A stretch of DNA of 64,000 bases from Bacillus pumilus (GCA_001938995.1 MKZN01000001.1:310001-374000), one strand, 5' to 3'; shown: positions 6,288 to 15,809, counted from the first letter of the stretch. Numbers and translations: made by a program. The notes: generated from the sequence alone by a model not told the origin.

Positions 6288-7694
6288 TTAGGATACCGAT
6301 TCTTCTTTATCTTGTTGATCTTTGACGTACCAAATGAATTTACCTGTATATCCATAAATAATCGCAAGTCCAATGGCAACAAAGCTCAACCACATAAATG
6401 GTAAATACGAGAAAGTCGACACACCTAGAATCCCTGCCATGTAAATCCCGTTATCTGACCATGGCACCATACCAGATGTAAGTGTTCCACCAACCTCGGA
6501 GTTCCTTGATAAGACACGTCGATCTAATTTTAATTTGTCATAGCTCTTTTCCATAATTTTTGGTGTAAGGATGATGGAAACATACATCGCACAGCCAAAA
6601 ATATTAGCAAAGAAAGCGACCACAAGTGTAGATAGTGTAACATTTCCTGCGTTATACAATTTCTTCTCAAATGTCGCAACGATGACTTTTAATACACCTA
6701 AATATTCAAGTACACCACCGAAACCAAGTCCGAGGATAATCACCACTAAAGACCCTAGCATATTGACAATACCGCCACGGTTCAACAACGTATTTAAGAA
6801 ATCTACATCTGAGTTAATGGAAAAACCGTTATATGCAGCACCAATTGCATCTGATGGGTTCATTCCTTGGAAAGCCATGGCCCAAACCGAACCTAGAAGG
6901 GCACCAATAGCGATAACAGGCATTGAAGGTTTCTTAAATACGAGCAATAATACAACAACTACTGCTGGGATGATCATCCAGATATTGATCGTGAATGTAT
7001 CCTGAAGTGCATTTTTCAAAAATGCTACTTTATCTTGATCAATGTTTTGGCCGCCATACATAAAGCCTGTAATTGTGAACATTATGGCAGTGATCACAAA
7101 AGCTGGTACGGATAAGACCATCATAGCCCTTACATGCGCTAGGACGTCTACTTTTGAAAGAGAGGCTGCGAGCACAGTACTATCTGATAATGGTGATAAT
7201 TTATCACCAAAGTAGGCTCCAGATAAGACAGCACCTGCTACAATCGGAAGTGGGATACCAAGGCCCTCACCAATCGCAATCATGGCAATACCTGCCGTTC
7301 CAACTGTTCCCCATGAGGTTCCTGTTGCAATGGACATAAGGGCACATATTACAAGTGTGGCTAATAAGAAAATATTAGGATGTATAAATTCCAGGCCATA
7401 ATAAATGAGTGTGGGAACAACGCCACCAGCAATCCATGTTCCAACAAGTGCACCTACTGCAATTAAGATTAAAATAGCTTCTAACCCATTGGATATGCCT
7501 TTTGTAATGGCGTTTTGAAGATCTTTGTATGAATGTCCTAATCGAATACCTAAAGCGATCACCATAAACCATGAAATAAAAAGTGCTAGTTGAATATCTA
7601 ATTTAAAATAAAGAGTAAATGATAAAACAATTGCTAAAAACAAGCCAAGAACAGTCACAACTTCTAAAATAGACGGTAAGCGTGGTGGTTTCAT
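6288..7694 (-). CDS. mleN: Na+/H+ antiporter of the NhaC family, MleN-type (malate/lactate exchange)
   Basis: The 468-residue protein with about 11-12 membrane segments belongs to the NhaC family. It has exactly the length of B. subtilis MleN, which exchanges H+-malate for Na+-lactate. 'GTSWGTVGTAG' and 'GAYFGDKLSPLSDST' are conserved NhaC motifs. Gene order supports the call: in B. subtilis ansA-ansB-mleN-mleA are contiguous, and here mleN follows ansB. The malic enzyme gene mleA is not next to it. The start is ATG 7694 with GGGAGG upstream; an upstream in-frame start would give an unsupported 21-residue extension. A terminator follows. Confidence 0.88.
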   Translation of the reverse strand: MKPPRLPSILEVVTVLGLFLAIVLSFTLYFKLDIQLALFISWFMVIALGIRLGHSYKDLQNAITKGISNGLEAILILIAVGALVGTWIAGGVVPTLIYYGLEFIHPNIFLLATLVICALMSIATGTSWGTVGTAGIAMIAIGEGLGIPLPIVAGAVLSGAYFGDKLSPLSDSTVLAASLSKVDVLAHVRAMMVLSVPAFVITAIMFTITGFMYGGQNIDQDKVAFLKNALQDTFTINIWMIIPAVVVVLLLVFKKPSMPVIAIGALLGSVWAMAFQGMNPSDAIGAAYNGFSINSDVDFLNTLLNRGGIVNMLGSLVVIILGLGFGGVLEYLGVLKVIVATFEKKLYNAGNVTLSTLVVAFFANIFGCAMYVSIILTPKIMEKSYDKLKLDRRVLSRNSEVGGTLTSGMVPWSDNGIYMAGILGVSTFSYLPFMWLSFVAIGLAIIYGYTGKFIWYVKDQQDKEESVS

Positions 7695-7837
7695 ATTGTT
7701 TCCTCCCTTTGTGCGTACGTTAAGCGTTTTCAAAATATTGTGAAAAAAGTGCGTCAATTCGAAAGAAAGTGAATTGCCTGTTTTTCTCTATATCACAGGC
7801 AATTCGTCATATTAATAAAATAAAATTTTTGATATTT

Positions 7838-9259
7838 CTAACGTTCTAACAACTCTTGCCCTGCAATGCCAGGCTTCGTCATTTCGTAAGGATTTAGGAT
7901 AATATCAAGTTCTTCTTCCGTTAGTACATCATTCTGCAAGCAAAGGTCTCTGATAGATTGTCCCTTTAAAATAGCTTCTCTTGCAATTCTAGCCGCAACT
8001 TCATAGCCTAAGTGAGGGTTCACGGCAGTGATCACGCCTGCACTCTTTTCGACATATTCTTTCAAACGTTTTTCATTTGCTTGAATATCTACTAAGCAAT
8101 GATCCGTGAATGAACGGAAACCGTTATTCATTATACTAATAGATTGAAGCAAGTTAAAGACTAAAACTGGTTCCATTACATTCAACTCAAGTTGTCCAGC
8201 TTCAGATGCAAGGCAGATGGTGTGGTCATTTCCAATCACCTGGAATGCAATTTGGTTGATGAGTTCTGGCATAACTGGGTTGACCTTTCCAGGCATAATA
8301 GATGATCCAGGCTGACGAGCTGGGAGTGCAATCTCAGCAAGCCCTGCACGCGGACCAGATGCCATTAAGCGAAGGTCATTGGCAATCTTCGACATGTTCA
8401 TCATACATACTTTTAAAGCTGCCGAAACTTCTGTGTAAGCGTCTGTATTTTGCGTTGCATCTACAAGATGCTCCGCGCCCACTAAAGGCAATCCTGAAAT
8501 ATCAGCGAGCTTCTTCACGACGATCTCAATATAGCGAGGATCAGCGTTTAAGCCTGTCCCAACTGCTGTCGCACCCATATTCACTTCATATAAATGCTGC
8601 TTTGATTGGTTAATACGTTTGATATCACGACTTAAAACACGGCTGTATGCTTCAAATTCTTGTCCCAACCGAATCGGAACAGCATCTTGTAAATGCGTAC
8701 GCCCCATTTTGATGACATGATCGAACTCTTTTGCTTTCTTTTGAAACACGTCCTGCATCGTTTGCATCGTCTCAAGCAGAATATCTAACTGCTTCAGAAC
8801 TGCAATATGAATCGCTGTCGGGAATGAGTCATTTGTCGATTGTGACATGTTCACATGCGTATTTGGACTTAAATGAATGTATTCACCCTTTTGATGTCCC
8901 ATGATCTCTAGGGCTCTGTTGCCAATCACTTCATTGGCGTTCATATTCATCGATGTTCCTGCGCCGCCTTGAATTGGGTCTACAATGAAGTACTCATGCA
9001 GCTTGCCTTCAATGATTTCTTCAGACGCTTTAACGATCGCATTCCCAATTCCCTCATATAAACGTCCGACTTCCATATTGGCTTGAGCTGCTGCTTTTTT
9101 AACAATGCCAAAAGCTCTAATCAGTTCTTCATGCATGCGATAGCCTGTAATCGGGAAATTCTCTTTTGCACGAAGGGTTTGAACACCGTAATACACGTCT
9201 GCCGGAATTTCCTTTTCACCTAGGAAATCCTTCTCGTAGCGATAAGTTGCTTGAACCAT
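7838..9259 (-). CDS. ansB: aspartate ammonia-lyase
   Basis: Aspartase splits L-aspartate into fumarate and ammonia. The 473-residue protein carries the fumarase/aspartase signature 'GSSIMPGKVN' and the conserved 'GGAGTSMNMNANEV' and 'SQSTNDSFPTA' active-site segments. It lies 28 bases after ansA, so asparagine is converted to aspartate and then fumarate by adjacent genes. mleN follows, suggesting that the C4-dicarboxylate formed is handled by the next gene. Control by AnsR is expected from B. subtilis. Confidence 0.96.
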   Translation of the reverse strand: MVQATYRYEKDFLGEKEIPADVYYGVQTLRAKENFPITGYRMHEELIRAFGIVKKAAAQANMEVGRLYEGIGNAIVKASEEIIEGKLHEYFIVDPIQGGAGTSMNMNANEVIGNRALEIMGHQKGEYIHLSPNTHVNMSQSTNDSFPTAIHIAVLKQLDILLETMQTMQDVFQKKAKEFDHVIKMGRTHLQDAVPIRLGQEFEAYSRVLSRDIKRINQSKQHLYEVNMGATAVGTGLNADPRYIEIVVKKLADISGLPLVGAEHLVDATQNTDAYTEVSAALKVCMMNMSKIANDLRLMASGPRAGLAEIALPARQPGSSIMPGKVNPVMPELINQIAFQVIGNDHTICLASEAGQLELNVMEPVLVFNLLQSISIMNNGFRSFTDHCLVDIQANEKRLKEYVEKSAGVITAVNPHLGYEVAARIAREAILKGQSIRDLCLQNDVLTEEELDIILNPYEMTKPGIAGQELLER

Positions 9260-9287
9260 CTCATATGACCTGCTTTCTATAGAATAG

Positions 9288-10277
9288 TTAAATGACTAAA
9301 TCTTCAGCGATTGGCGTTTCCATCATCTTCTTCACTTCTCTTGGATCGGTTGTTTTACCAAGTGCCCACATCAGTTTCGGCACGATGGCTTCTGTGTTCA
9401 TGTTTCTTGAGCGTGCCACAAGCTCTTGATTGATCTTACGCCCTACTTCATACACACTCATGTCTTCTCCTTCTTCCAGACATTGAGTTGTGATGACAAC
9501 AGAAATGCCTTCTTCTAGCAGTTCGTTGATTTTTTCTAATAGATTTCGCCCTTCGAAAGGAATTCCACCGCTGCCGTAGCTTTCGATGACGAGCCCTTTG
9601 TATACACCTTTGATGGCATCTAAAAACTCAGGCTTAAGACCCGGATGCAGTTTTAATAGACAAACATCTGTATTCAAGGAGGCGTCTAATTTAAGCGGTT
9701 TCATTGACGTTCTTTTTACTTTGCTATTGTATTCAATTTGATGGTTTTCAATTGATGCAATATATGGGTAGTTAATACTCTCAAATGCATCATAACTTTT
9801 CGTTCTTAGTTTAATTGCGCGTGTCCCTTGAATGACTCGGCCATCAAAGACGACATACACTCCACCGACACCGTCACATGCAAAACGAATCGCATCTGTG
9901 ATGTTCTTCTTGGCATCTGTTTTCTTAAATGTAATTGGGATTTGTGAACCTGTAACGACAATCGGCTTATCAGGATTTTGTAGCATATAAGAAAGGGCTG
10001 CCGACGTGTAAGCCATTGTATCAGTTCCATGAGTGACAACAAAGCCATCATATTGATCGTAATTCTCATAAATGGCTGTTGCGATATCCACCCAAGATTC
10101 GGGCTGCATGTTTGTACTATCTATACTCATAAGGGACTTTGTGTCCATTGTGTACTCTGCATTAATTTCGTTTAAATAGCTTAAAAGATCCTCAGCTTTC
10201 ACACCTGGGGCTAAGCCATTCTCACTTTCTACAGATGCAATCGTTCCACCAGTGGTTAAAAGCAATAATTTCTTCAA
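9288..10277 (-). CDS. ansA: L-asparaginase
   Basis: AnsA hydrolyses L-asparagine to aspartate and ammonia. The type I asparaginase motifs 'TTGGTIAS' (near the N terminus) and '[11 protein letters not shown]' supply the catalytic threonines and the DT pair. The TTG start at 10277 gives 329 residues, the length of B. subtilis AnsA; it has AGAGGTGG 5 bases upstream. A longer frame to 10316 would add 13 residues with no homologue. The gene is cytoplasmic (no signal peptide) and is transcribed divergently from ansR across two matching operator-like repeats. Confidence 0.95.
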   Translation of the reverse strand: MKKLLLLTTGGTIASVESENGLAPGVKAEDLLSYLNEINAEYTMDTKSLMSIDSTNMQPESWVDIATAIYENYDQYDGFVVTHGTDTMAYTSAALSYMLQNPDKPIVVTGSQIPITFKKTDAKKNITDAIRFACDGVGGVYVVFDGRVIQGTRAIKLRTKSYDAFESINYPYIASIENHQIEYNSKVKRTSMKPLKLDASLNTDVCLLKLHPGLKPEFLDAIKGVYKGLVIESYGSGGIPFEGRNLLEKINELLEEGISVVITTQCLEEGEDMSVYEVGRKINQELVARSRNMNTEAIVPKLMWALGKTTDPREVKKMMETPIAEDLVI

Positions 10278-10351
10278 CAGGTCCACCTCTTTCAGTAAAA
10301 TTACTTCGTTTGTCACACATATTATAAGTTAGCTTGTGCTATTCTATAATA

Positions 10352-10430
10352 TACGCTTTACGCGTACCTTCCATGTCATTATAGTCACATAACGCGAATT
10401 AATCAAGAAATTATTACGCATTACGCGTAC
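10352..10430. promoter_or_regulatory. AnsR operator pair between ansA and ansR
   Basis: Two near-identical 16-mers, TACGCTTTACGCGTAC (10352-10367) and TACGCATTACGCGTAC (10415-10430), lie 63 bp apart, about six helical turns. Each contains the dyad TACGCGTA. A partial AACGCG lies between them. Their position between the divergent genes fits AnsR repression of ansAB and autoregulation; binding itself is inferred. Confidence 0.8.
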
Positions 10431-10483
10431 ACCCTCTGTCAAAATATGATATACTGTTGTTATAGATAAAGGAGCGTTCATGT

Positions 10484-10831
10484 ATGATACTCGATCGTTT
10501 AACCACTCTTAGAAAAAAGAAAAAATGGTCTCTCCAGCATACGGCAGATCGCCTAGGTATCGCCAAAAGCACCTATGCCGGTTACGAATCTGGGTACCGA
10601 CGACCTTCGCTTGAAGCAGTGAAGCTGCTGGCTGATTTGTATGATACGTCCATTGATTTTTTACTTGGTAGAACGGACGAGCCAGAGATTCAACGCAAGA
10701 TCTCTGATATCAAAATTGAACTGACAGAAGCAAAAGAAGGAACCATTTTCGTAGACGACGTTCCACTAACCGATGAAGAAATCAAACAGCTTGTTGCCTT
10801 TATTCGGGCAAAAAACATGCTGAAAGTATAA
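10484..10831 (+). CDS. ansR: XRE-family transcriptional repressor of ansAB
   Basis: The 115-residue protein has an N-terminal HTH of the XRE/Cro type (about residues 6-60, 'WSLQHTADRLGIAKSTYAGYES'), typical of AnsR, which represses asparaginase and aspartase genes until asparagine or aspartate is present. It is divergent from ansA, as in B. subtilis. The start is ATG 10484 with AAGGAGC upstream. The C-terminal half (65-115) is acidic and probably serves oligomerisation or ligand sensing. Confidence 0.9.
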   Translation: MILDRLTTLRKKKKWSLQHTADRLGIAKSTYAGYESGYRRPSLEAVKLLADLYDTSIDFLLGRTDEPEIQRKISDIKIELTEAKEGTIFVDDVPLTDEEIKQLVAFIRAKNMLKV

Positions 10832-10837
10832 AAACAG

Positions 10838-10878
10838 AAAAGAGAGGCCCTATCCTCAGGGTGCCTCTCTTTTTCTTT
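10838..10878. terminator. terminator between ansR and the converging XRE gene
   Basis: AGAGAGGC pairs with GCCTCTCT, with an inner CCCT/AGGG extension, followed by TTTTTCTTT. Confidence 0.85.
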
Positions 10879-10893
10879 CGATACAGCTGTTTA

Positions 10894-11358
10894 TCAATAA
10901 GGAGGAGACAGCTGACTTAACTCCTCTAAACGCCGTTTTGCTTCTTCTTTATTAAATGAACTATAATAGCGATAATTCTCATCATCTAATATGCGGTAAT
11001 GCTGACTCAGCACGTTTTGTTGAAGACGAAATGTGCCTTTTTTGACAGACGTTCGCCACCACACCTTCCCGCCAATTGTCCGTTCAACAGATAGATGCAA
11101 TTCATCATGTGCCACGACTTCCAAAATCTCAAGCGGATCATCGCCAAGCGTCCCTTTTAAAATGTCACTATCCCTAAATAAGGCACAAACTGCCGCAGAT
11201 TGCGTCCAAGTAAGCCGTAACCTGTTTTTTTCAACCTGTTGCAAATGCCGTTTCGATAAACCCAGCACCTCCGCCATACGGTGTTGCGTATAATCCTTTT
11301 CTCTTCGAATTCGTGCCATCTGTTCTGTGACGAGGTCGATTACCATTTCTTTGTCCAT
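10894..11358 (-). CDS. XRE-type HTH protein of unknown target
   Basis: The 154-residue protein has an N-terminal helix-turn-helix (about residues 8-60, 'TQHRMAEVLGLSKRHLQQVEK'). Its C-terminal region (about 85-154) includes 'VWWRTSVKKGTFRLQQ' and 'YRYYSSFNKEEAKRRL'. The start is ATG 11358 with AGAGGTGAT upstream; an upstream frame to 11397 lacks a ribosome site. It lies 106 bases downstream of yfjD on the same strand and could be transcribed with it. The second domain is not one I can name, so the target is unknown. The DNA-binding call is secure; the role is not. Confidence 0.7.
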   Translation of the reverse strand: MDKEMVIDLVTEQMARIRREKDYTQHRMAEVLGLSKRHLQQVEKNRLRLTWTQSAAVCALFRDSDILKGTLGDDPLEILEVVAHDELHLSVERTIGGKVWWRTSVKKGTFRLQQNVLSQHYRILDDENYRYYSSFNKEEAKRRLEELSQLSPPY

Positions 11359-11464
11359 CTCATCACCTCTTGAATATTCAGTCTTTACTGATATCATACA
11401 CGATTTTCTCGAAAAAGTGGCGTCCCGTCCTATCGAGTCGTTGGGAAAAAGGACTCTTTATTGC

Positions 11465-11992
11465 CTAGTCGGTTCGCTCTTCAGCTTGGCCATGCTGCTG
11501 TCTCCAGTTCTCTTTTGCTGACTCATTTAAATACGGATAGACCTCTTGCTTGACGGTTTGCTCGAATACTTCTTCATCTAAAATGCTATACGCCGGAATC
11601 TTGATGAATGTCCCGTCAATTTTCCGAATGAGCACATCCATGAATAGAAAACCCCTCACATTGTATCGGTGCCTCCGCATATCAATCGATTGGATGTCAC
11701 GAAAAGGAATGGTTTGCTGACGATACAAAACAGCGCCATGCTCCCCCCGCTGAATGCGAAATAGCACATTTCCCTTTTTCGTAAAGGCTGGGAGTATCAT
11801 CAAAAAAGAGATCCATCCATAGACAATTCCTAATAATCCGCCTAAAAATAAAAACAATGTATAGTTTGATTCAAATGTAAGAGCTTCTGAAAAAAGCCAA
11901 ATGCCTACGATACCAAAGCCGCCCGTTGCTAAGAATGCCCACACCCTCAGGAACAGCCTACTTCTGACTTCTATTACGTCACTTGGATTCAA
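11465..11992 (-). CDS. yfjD: YfjD-like membrane protein (DUF5381)
   Basis: The 175-residue protein has two N-terminal membrane segments (about 17-36 and 43-66) and a cytoplasmic PH-like domain ('GAVLYRQQTIPFRDIQSIDMRR', 'RGFLFMDVLIRKIDGTFIKIP'). This fits DUF5381, the YfjD/YfjE group of B. subtilis. It is the last gene of the yfjABCD set, 22 bases after yfjC. The start is TTG 11992 with AAAGGAG 9 bases upstream. It may help to anchor or protect against the yfjB product, but no function is established and no yfjE homologue follows. Confidence 0.75.
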   Translation of the reverse strand: MNPSDVIEVRSRLFLRVWAFLATGGFGIVGIWLFSEALTFESNYTLFLFLGGLLGIVYGWISFLMILPAFTKKGNVLFRIQRGEHGAVLYRQQTIPFRDIQSIDMRRHRYNVRGFLFMDVLIRKIDGTFIKIPAYSILDEEVFEQTVKQEVYPYLNESAKENWRQQHGQAEERTD

Positions 11993-12014
11993 GCGTCATT
12001 TCTCCTTTTCTCCA

Positions 12015-12773
12015 TTAGAATATAGAACGCAACCCATCTCTATGAGCCGTCTCAATGTGAAATTTGTTTTCTTTGATTCCCGACACAAGCCAGGAATGTC
12101 TTTTTCCTGGAATGACAAATATCATTGATTGTACATCTGGCATATTGTCTTTGTCATAGGAGACCTTCATAAGAGAGTCCATTTTCCCTTTTCTTTCCCA
12201 AACATCTACCACAAATGCCCTCATGAGTTCTTGATTCACTGCTTTGCTTAGGAAAGGGAGCTGTTCATCTTTCGCTTTACTGGCTTGTTCTAAAATGATT
12301 TCAAATTCATCAGCATGCAGTGTGATCACAGGTGTGTGCTCACCACTCATTTGTATGTTTAAAAAGGCTGTCACTTGCTCATCTACCTGCTGCTCATCTT
12401 CTAATCTTCTGATTCTATGCACTTGTTGATCATAAAGCGTTTGATGCGCGTACACTCCGCCCTGTGTGGAATGAAAGGACGTACTCACCTCTTCATCTGC
12501 CTGACCAAATGTTGAAGCCTTGATGGTGTGAGAAGCATCATTCATCGCCTGAATGAAATGCCGATAATCCGCTTTATAGCGATATTGCTTATTTCGAAAT
12601 TCTAGCACATCTTTTGCTAGCAATGAACGACAAGCAATTTCAAATAAAAAACCAAGGCGCTCGTCCTCTAATGCTGGATAATACGCTTCCTTTAAAGACA
12701 TCCCCTGCTCAAAATAACCTTCACTGTAAAAACTAAAGATGAGTTCTTCGATACTTAGACTTAGCTGATCCAA
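12015..12773 (-). CDS. yfjC: YfjC-like protein of the yfjABCD type VII set
   Basis: The 252-residue cytoplasmic-looking protein has no signal peptide or membrane segment. Length and gene order match B. subtilis YfjC. It begins with an acidic helical part ('LSLSIEELIFSFYSEGYFEQ') and ends with a beta-rich part ('SMIFVIPGKRHSWLVSG'). This overall plan recalls EspG-type chaperones of ESX systems, but the resemblance is only suggestive. The start is TTG 12773 with AAGGAGAGG upstream. It lies 12 bases after yfjB and 22 before yfjD, so one operon is likely. A chaperone for the yfjA or yfjB product is an inference. Confidence 0.75.
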   Translation of the reverse strand: MDQLSLSIEELIFSFYSEGYFEQGMSLKEAYYPALEDERLGFLFEIACRSLLAKDVLEFRNKQYRYKADYRHFIQAMNDASHTIKASTFGQADEEVSTSFHSTQGGVYAHQTLYDQQVHRIRRLEDEQQVDEQVTAFLNIQMSGEHTPVITLHADEFEIILEQASKAKDEQLPFLSKAVNQELMRAFVVDVWERKGKMDSLMKVSYDKDNMPDVQSMIFVIPGKRHSWLVSGIKENKFHIETAHRDGLRSIF

Positions 12774-12785
12774 CTTGACCTCTCC

Positions 12786-13982
12786 TTATCCAAAAGAAAA
12801 TGCACCCTTAAAGAAATCACCTGCACCCTTAATAAGCGAATTTGCGGTTTCTTTTGTTTTTTCAATTCCTTTATGTATGACCTGATTTGCCTGATCAATT
12901 GTGTCATTGACTGCCTTCACACCTTGACCTGCAAGTTCAAATACCTTTTTCCCTTGATCCACGACTGCATGAATGGGGTCCTTTAATTTGACTGCCACTT
13001 TTTCAGCAAAACCTGATGTCAATTTGGCGACCTTTTCACCAACAAATCCACCTACTGCTGATCCAATCGCGCCTCCTACGACTGTTCCAATTGGTCCTGC
13101 AAAGCTTCCAATCGCACCGCCGACGACTGCACCTGCAACTGACCCACCTGCGATAAAGACCGTATGATTGACTGCACTTCCAACAGCCTTTGCATTTTCA
13201 CGTTTCAATACTTCAGGCTGATCACCGAACTCCGCATAGTTCTCCGCAATTTTCAATCCGCAACCAACTGTTTCCGTTGCACCCGTAACCACCGTTGCAA
13301 TAATGGCGTTTCCTTTCGCAAATTTCGACCCATTCTTAAGCACAGACTTTAATCCAGCCGTATCCTTCCAATTGATGCTTCCTTTTGTAAAATCACGAAG
13401 GCTATTTGTAAACGCGACCGTATCATCAGGGTAAAATTTTGTGAATTTCTTATGGACCAAATCAGCCATTGACCAATTCGACCGTTTTAATAATTCTTTT
13501 TTACTCAGCCAAATCCTTGCTAACCGGTCAAATCTCGTTCCTTCTACCCGTTTTGTCACATCAAGCAGCAGTTTTGAATGTTGCGCCGCATATTGACCAT
13601 TTTGTTTGATAAAGGTTGTCATGCCAAGCCCGTAATATTTCGCCTGCATCATCACAATTCCAGCTACGCTCGTAAGTGTCCCATATTGATCATAGATGCT
13701 GTACATTTTCCTTAAAATATCATCTGCCTCGACCATTTTATCTGCTGCATGACGAATAGATATGTCATCACTGCTCAATTTGCTGATTAATGCATTCCCG
13801 GCACTCCACGCATCTCCTACTCCAGAGAAACAGCTCCTATACCGAGGATCACAGCTTAACATCAACTGATCCAGTTCCTGGTGCAAATCTTGGTGCTTCG
13901 TCTCAATCGCTCCAAGTTCTCCTACAAAATCGTTTGCTAGCCCTGTCAGCTGATCTGGATCCACTGCAATACGACCTGCCAT
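12786..13982 (-). CDS. yfjB: YfjB-like putative type VII secretion substrate with glycine-zipper region
   Basis: The 398-residue protein has an N-terminal helical region like WXG/LXG proteins (about 1-100, with 'GDAWSAGNALISKL' at 57-70). A mixed middle region follows. Next comes a long Gly/Ala-rich stretch (about 275-325, repeated 'GGAIGS' units) of the glycine-zipper type that can insert into membranes, then an amphipathic C terminus. The start ATG 13982 has GGGAG 9 bases upstream; ATG 13991 overlaps the yfjA stop but abuts the ribosome site. It is encoded directly after the WXG100 protein YfjA. Secretion and membrane-active function are inferred. Confidence 0.75.
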   Translation of the reverse strand: MAGRIAVDPDQLTGLANDFVGELGAIETKHQDLHQELDQLMLSCDPRYRSCFSGVGDAWSAGNALISKLSSDDISIRHAADKMVEADDILRKMYSIYDQYGTLTSVAGIVMMQAKYYGLGMTTFIKQNGQYAAQHSKLLLDVTKRVEGTRFDRLARIWLSKKELLKRSNWSMADLVHKKFTKFYPDDTVAFTNSLRDFTKGSINWKDTAGLKSVLKNGSKFAKGNAIIATVVTGATETVGCGLKIAENYAEFGDQPEVLKRENAKAVGSAVNHTVFIAGGSVAGAVVGGAIGSFAGPIGTVVGGAIGSAVGGFVGEKVAKLTSGFAEKVAVKLKDPIHAVVDQGKKVFELAGQGVKAVNDTIDQANQVIHKGIEKTKETANSLIKGAGDFFKGAFSFG

Positions 13983-13987
13983 CGACC

Positions 13988-14320
13988 TCATCTCCCTTCT
14001 CGGTTTCTTTCTCTCCGTTCTTCCCGTCTCTTTCGCTCAAGTTCTTCCATTCTGGCAATTTCAGCTTTACGCTCTTCAATCTTGACGGCTGCTTCCCGCA
14101 ATTCCTGACTCGTTTCAAGCAAGTCCTTCTCGAATTGCTCATAGCGTGTAGCTGTTTCCTCAAAGCTCTGATCAAACTTTTCTCTTGCTTCTCCTTGCCA
14201 CCCTGCTCCTACTGCTTTCAGCCGGTTCTCAAGTAGATGCTTCGACTGCCGCATCTCATCAGCCGCTTCCTGATACTTTTGAGCGAGTGCTAGTGTTTGA
14301 CTAGAATCCAACTTTCGCAC
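13988..14320 (-). CDS. yfjA: WXG100-family protein YfjA
   Basis: The 110-residue helical hairpin protein has the WXG turn 'GWQGEAREKF' (W41-G43) and a long charged second helix ending in an Arg/Glu-rich tail. These are features of ESAT-6-like proteins exported by the type VII (Yuk/Ess) system. It heads the yfjABCD operon, with its TGA overlapping the start region of yfjB. The start is GTG 14320 with GGGAGGAAGG upstream. The secretion machinery itself (yukBCDE) is not in this window. It probably pairs with or accompanies the yfjB product. Confidence 0.88.
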   Translation of the reverse strand: MRKLDSSQTLALAQKYQEAADEMRQSKHLLENRLKAVGAGWQGEAREKFDQSFEETATRYEQFEKDLLETSQELREAAVKIEERKAEIARMEELERKRREERRERNREGR

Positions 14321-14455
14321 CCCTTCCTCCCAATTTGACGTACAAATGGATGATTTTATATGTCCTCATTATAAATAAAAAGACACCCAAAAAAATCACC
14401 CTAAAGAACCATTCAACACATCACATAATAAAAGCAGGTCTTTTTAACCTCTAAT

Positions 14456-14484
14456 TGTCAGAGAAAACCTTTCTGGTTATGAAG
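14456..14484 (+). promoter_or_regulatory. probable SigA promoter of pepT
   Basis: TTGTCA (14456-14461) and TATGAA lie 17 bases apart, about 55 bases before the pepT start. The rest of the 217-bp gap between yfjA and pepT (14321-14537) is AT-rich with no other clear signal. Confidence 0.5.
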
Positions 14485-14537
14485 CGTATTCAAGACATGG
14501 TAAAATGAAGGTATTCTACCAAAAGGAGTGACGTATA

Positions 14538-15770
14538 GTGAAAGAAGAAATGATCCAGCGTTTCACGCATTATGTGCAAGTGGATACCCAGTCTGATGCA
14601 GATCAGGAAAGTTGCCCCTCTACTGAAGGACAGTTAGCTTTAGCTAAACAGCTTGTTGAAGAGATGAAAGCCATCGGAATTCAAGAAGTGACAATGGATG
14701 AGAACGGTTATGTGATGGGTACGATTCCATCTAATACAGATAAAGTCGTCCCGACCATCGGCTTCCTGGCTCATATTGACACCGCCACGGACTTCACCGG
14801 CAAGAATGTGAAACCTCAAATACACGAGAACTATCAAGGCGGCGACATCACGTTAAATGAAGATCTACATATCGTTTTATCTCCAAAACAGTTTCCCAAT
14901 TTACAGAAATACAAAGGACATACACTCATCACAACTGATGGCACCACCTTGCTTGGTGCAGATAACAAAGCAGGTATAGCAGAAATTATGACAGCCATGA
15001 ATGTGCTCATTCAGCACCCAGAAATAAAGCATGGGAAGATTCGAGTTGCTTTCACTCCAGATGAAGAAATCGGAAGAGGACCACACAAATTCGATGTGAA
15101 TGCATTTGGCGCTTCCTATGCCTACACGATTGATGGCGGACCTCTTGGTGAACTTCAATATGAAAGCTTCAACGCCGCAGGTGCGAAAGTGTCGATTAAA
15201 GGCAACAACGTTCATCCAGGTACAGCAAAAGACAAAATGGTCAGTGCCGCTAAAATCGGGATGCTCTTTCACAACAAACTTCCTTCTGATGAATCACCGG
15301 AATATACAGAAGGATATGAAGGTTTTTTCCACCTAACGAAGTTTGTAGGTGAAGTGGAAGAGGCAGAATTACAGTATATTATTCGAGATTTCGATAAAGA
15401 AAAATTTCAACATCGCAAAGCCATTTTTGAAAAGATAGCAAATGACTTAAAAGCGATCTACGGTGAAAACAGCATCACACTTCATATTGAAGATCAGTAT
15501 TATAATATGAAGGAAAAAATTGAGCCGGTGAAACAAATTGTCGATATCGCCTATGAAGCCATGCAAAACCTATCGGTGACACCTGTCATTGAACCAATTC
15601 GAGGCGGCACAGATGGCTCCCAGCTTTCATATAAGGGCCTCCCAACACCTAATATTTTTACTGGCGGGGAGAACTTCCATGGCAAATATGAATTTATCTC
15701 TGTTGAGAATATGCTGAAAGCAACAGAAGTCATCGTTGAAATTGCTCGTTTATTTGAAGAAAAAGCATAA
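14538..15770 (+). CDS. pepT: peptidase T (tripeptide aminopeptidase)
   Basis: PepT is a cytoplasmic M20 metallopeptidase that removes the N-terminal residue of tripeptides. Zinc ligands and catalytic residues are visible: H79 and D81 in 'AHIDTATDF', D142 in '[11 protein letters not shown]', and E176/E177 in 'PDEEIGRG'. '[19 protein letters not shown]' lies near the C terminus. The 410-residue length is as in B. subtilis PepT. The start is GTG 14538 with AAAGGAG 9 bases upstream; an internal ATG at 14550 is less favoured. It is a single-gene unit closed by a strong terminator. Confidence 0.95.
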   Translation: MKEEMIQRFTHYVQVDTQSDADQESCPSTEGQLALAKQLVEEMKAIGIQEVTMDENGYVMGTIPSNTDKVVPTIGFLAHIDTATDFTGKNVKPQIHENYQGGDITLNEDLHIVLSPKQFPNLQKYKGHTLITTDGTTLLGADNKAGIAEIMTAMNVLIQHPEIKHGKIRVAFTPDEEIGRGPHKFDVNAFGASYAYTIDGGPLGELQYESFNAAGAKVSIKGNNVHPGTAKDKMVSAAKIGMLFHNKLPSDESPEYTEGYEGFFHLTKFVGEVEEAELQYIIRDFDKEKFQHRKAIFEKIANDLKAIYGENSITLHIEDQYYNMKEKIEPVKQIVDIAYEAMQNLSVTPVIEPIRGGTDGSQLSYKGLPTPNIFTGGENFHGKYEFISVENMLKATEVIVEIARLFEEKA

Positions 15771-15779
15771 ATAAGTTTA

Positions 15780-15809
15780 CAACCGTTCCTGTTCGGGAAC
15801 GGTTTTTTA
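15780..15809 (+). terminator. terminator of pepT
   Basis: AACCGTTCC pairs with GGAACGGTT around a short loop, followed by six T residues. Confidence 0.92.

Noticed and set aside
13288-13982. YfjB-like protein as an LXG polymorphic toxin with a C-terminal enzyme domain
   Set aside because: The C terminus is a glycine-zipper and amphipathic region with no nuclease, deaminase or NADase motif.
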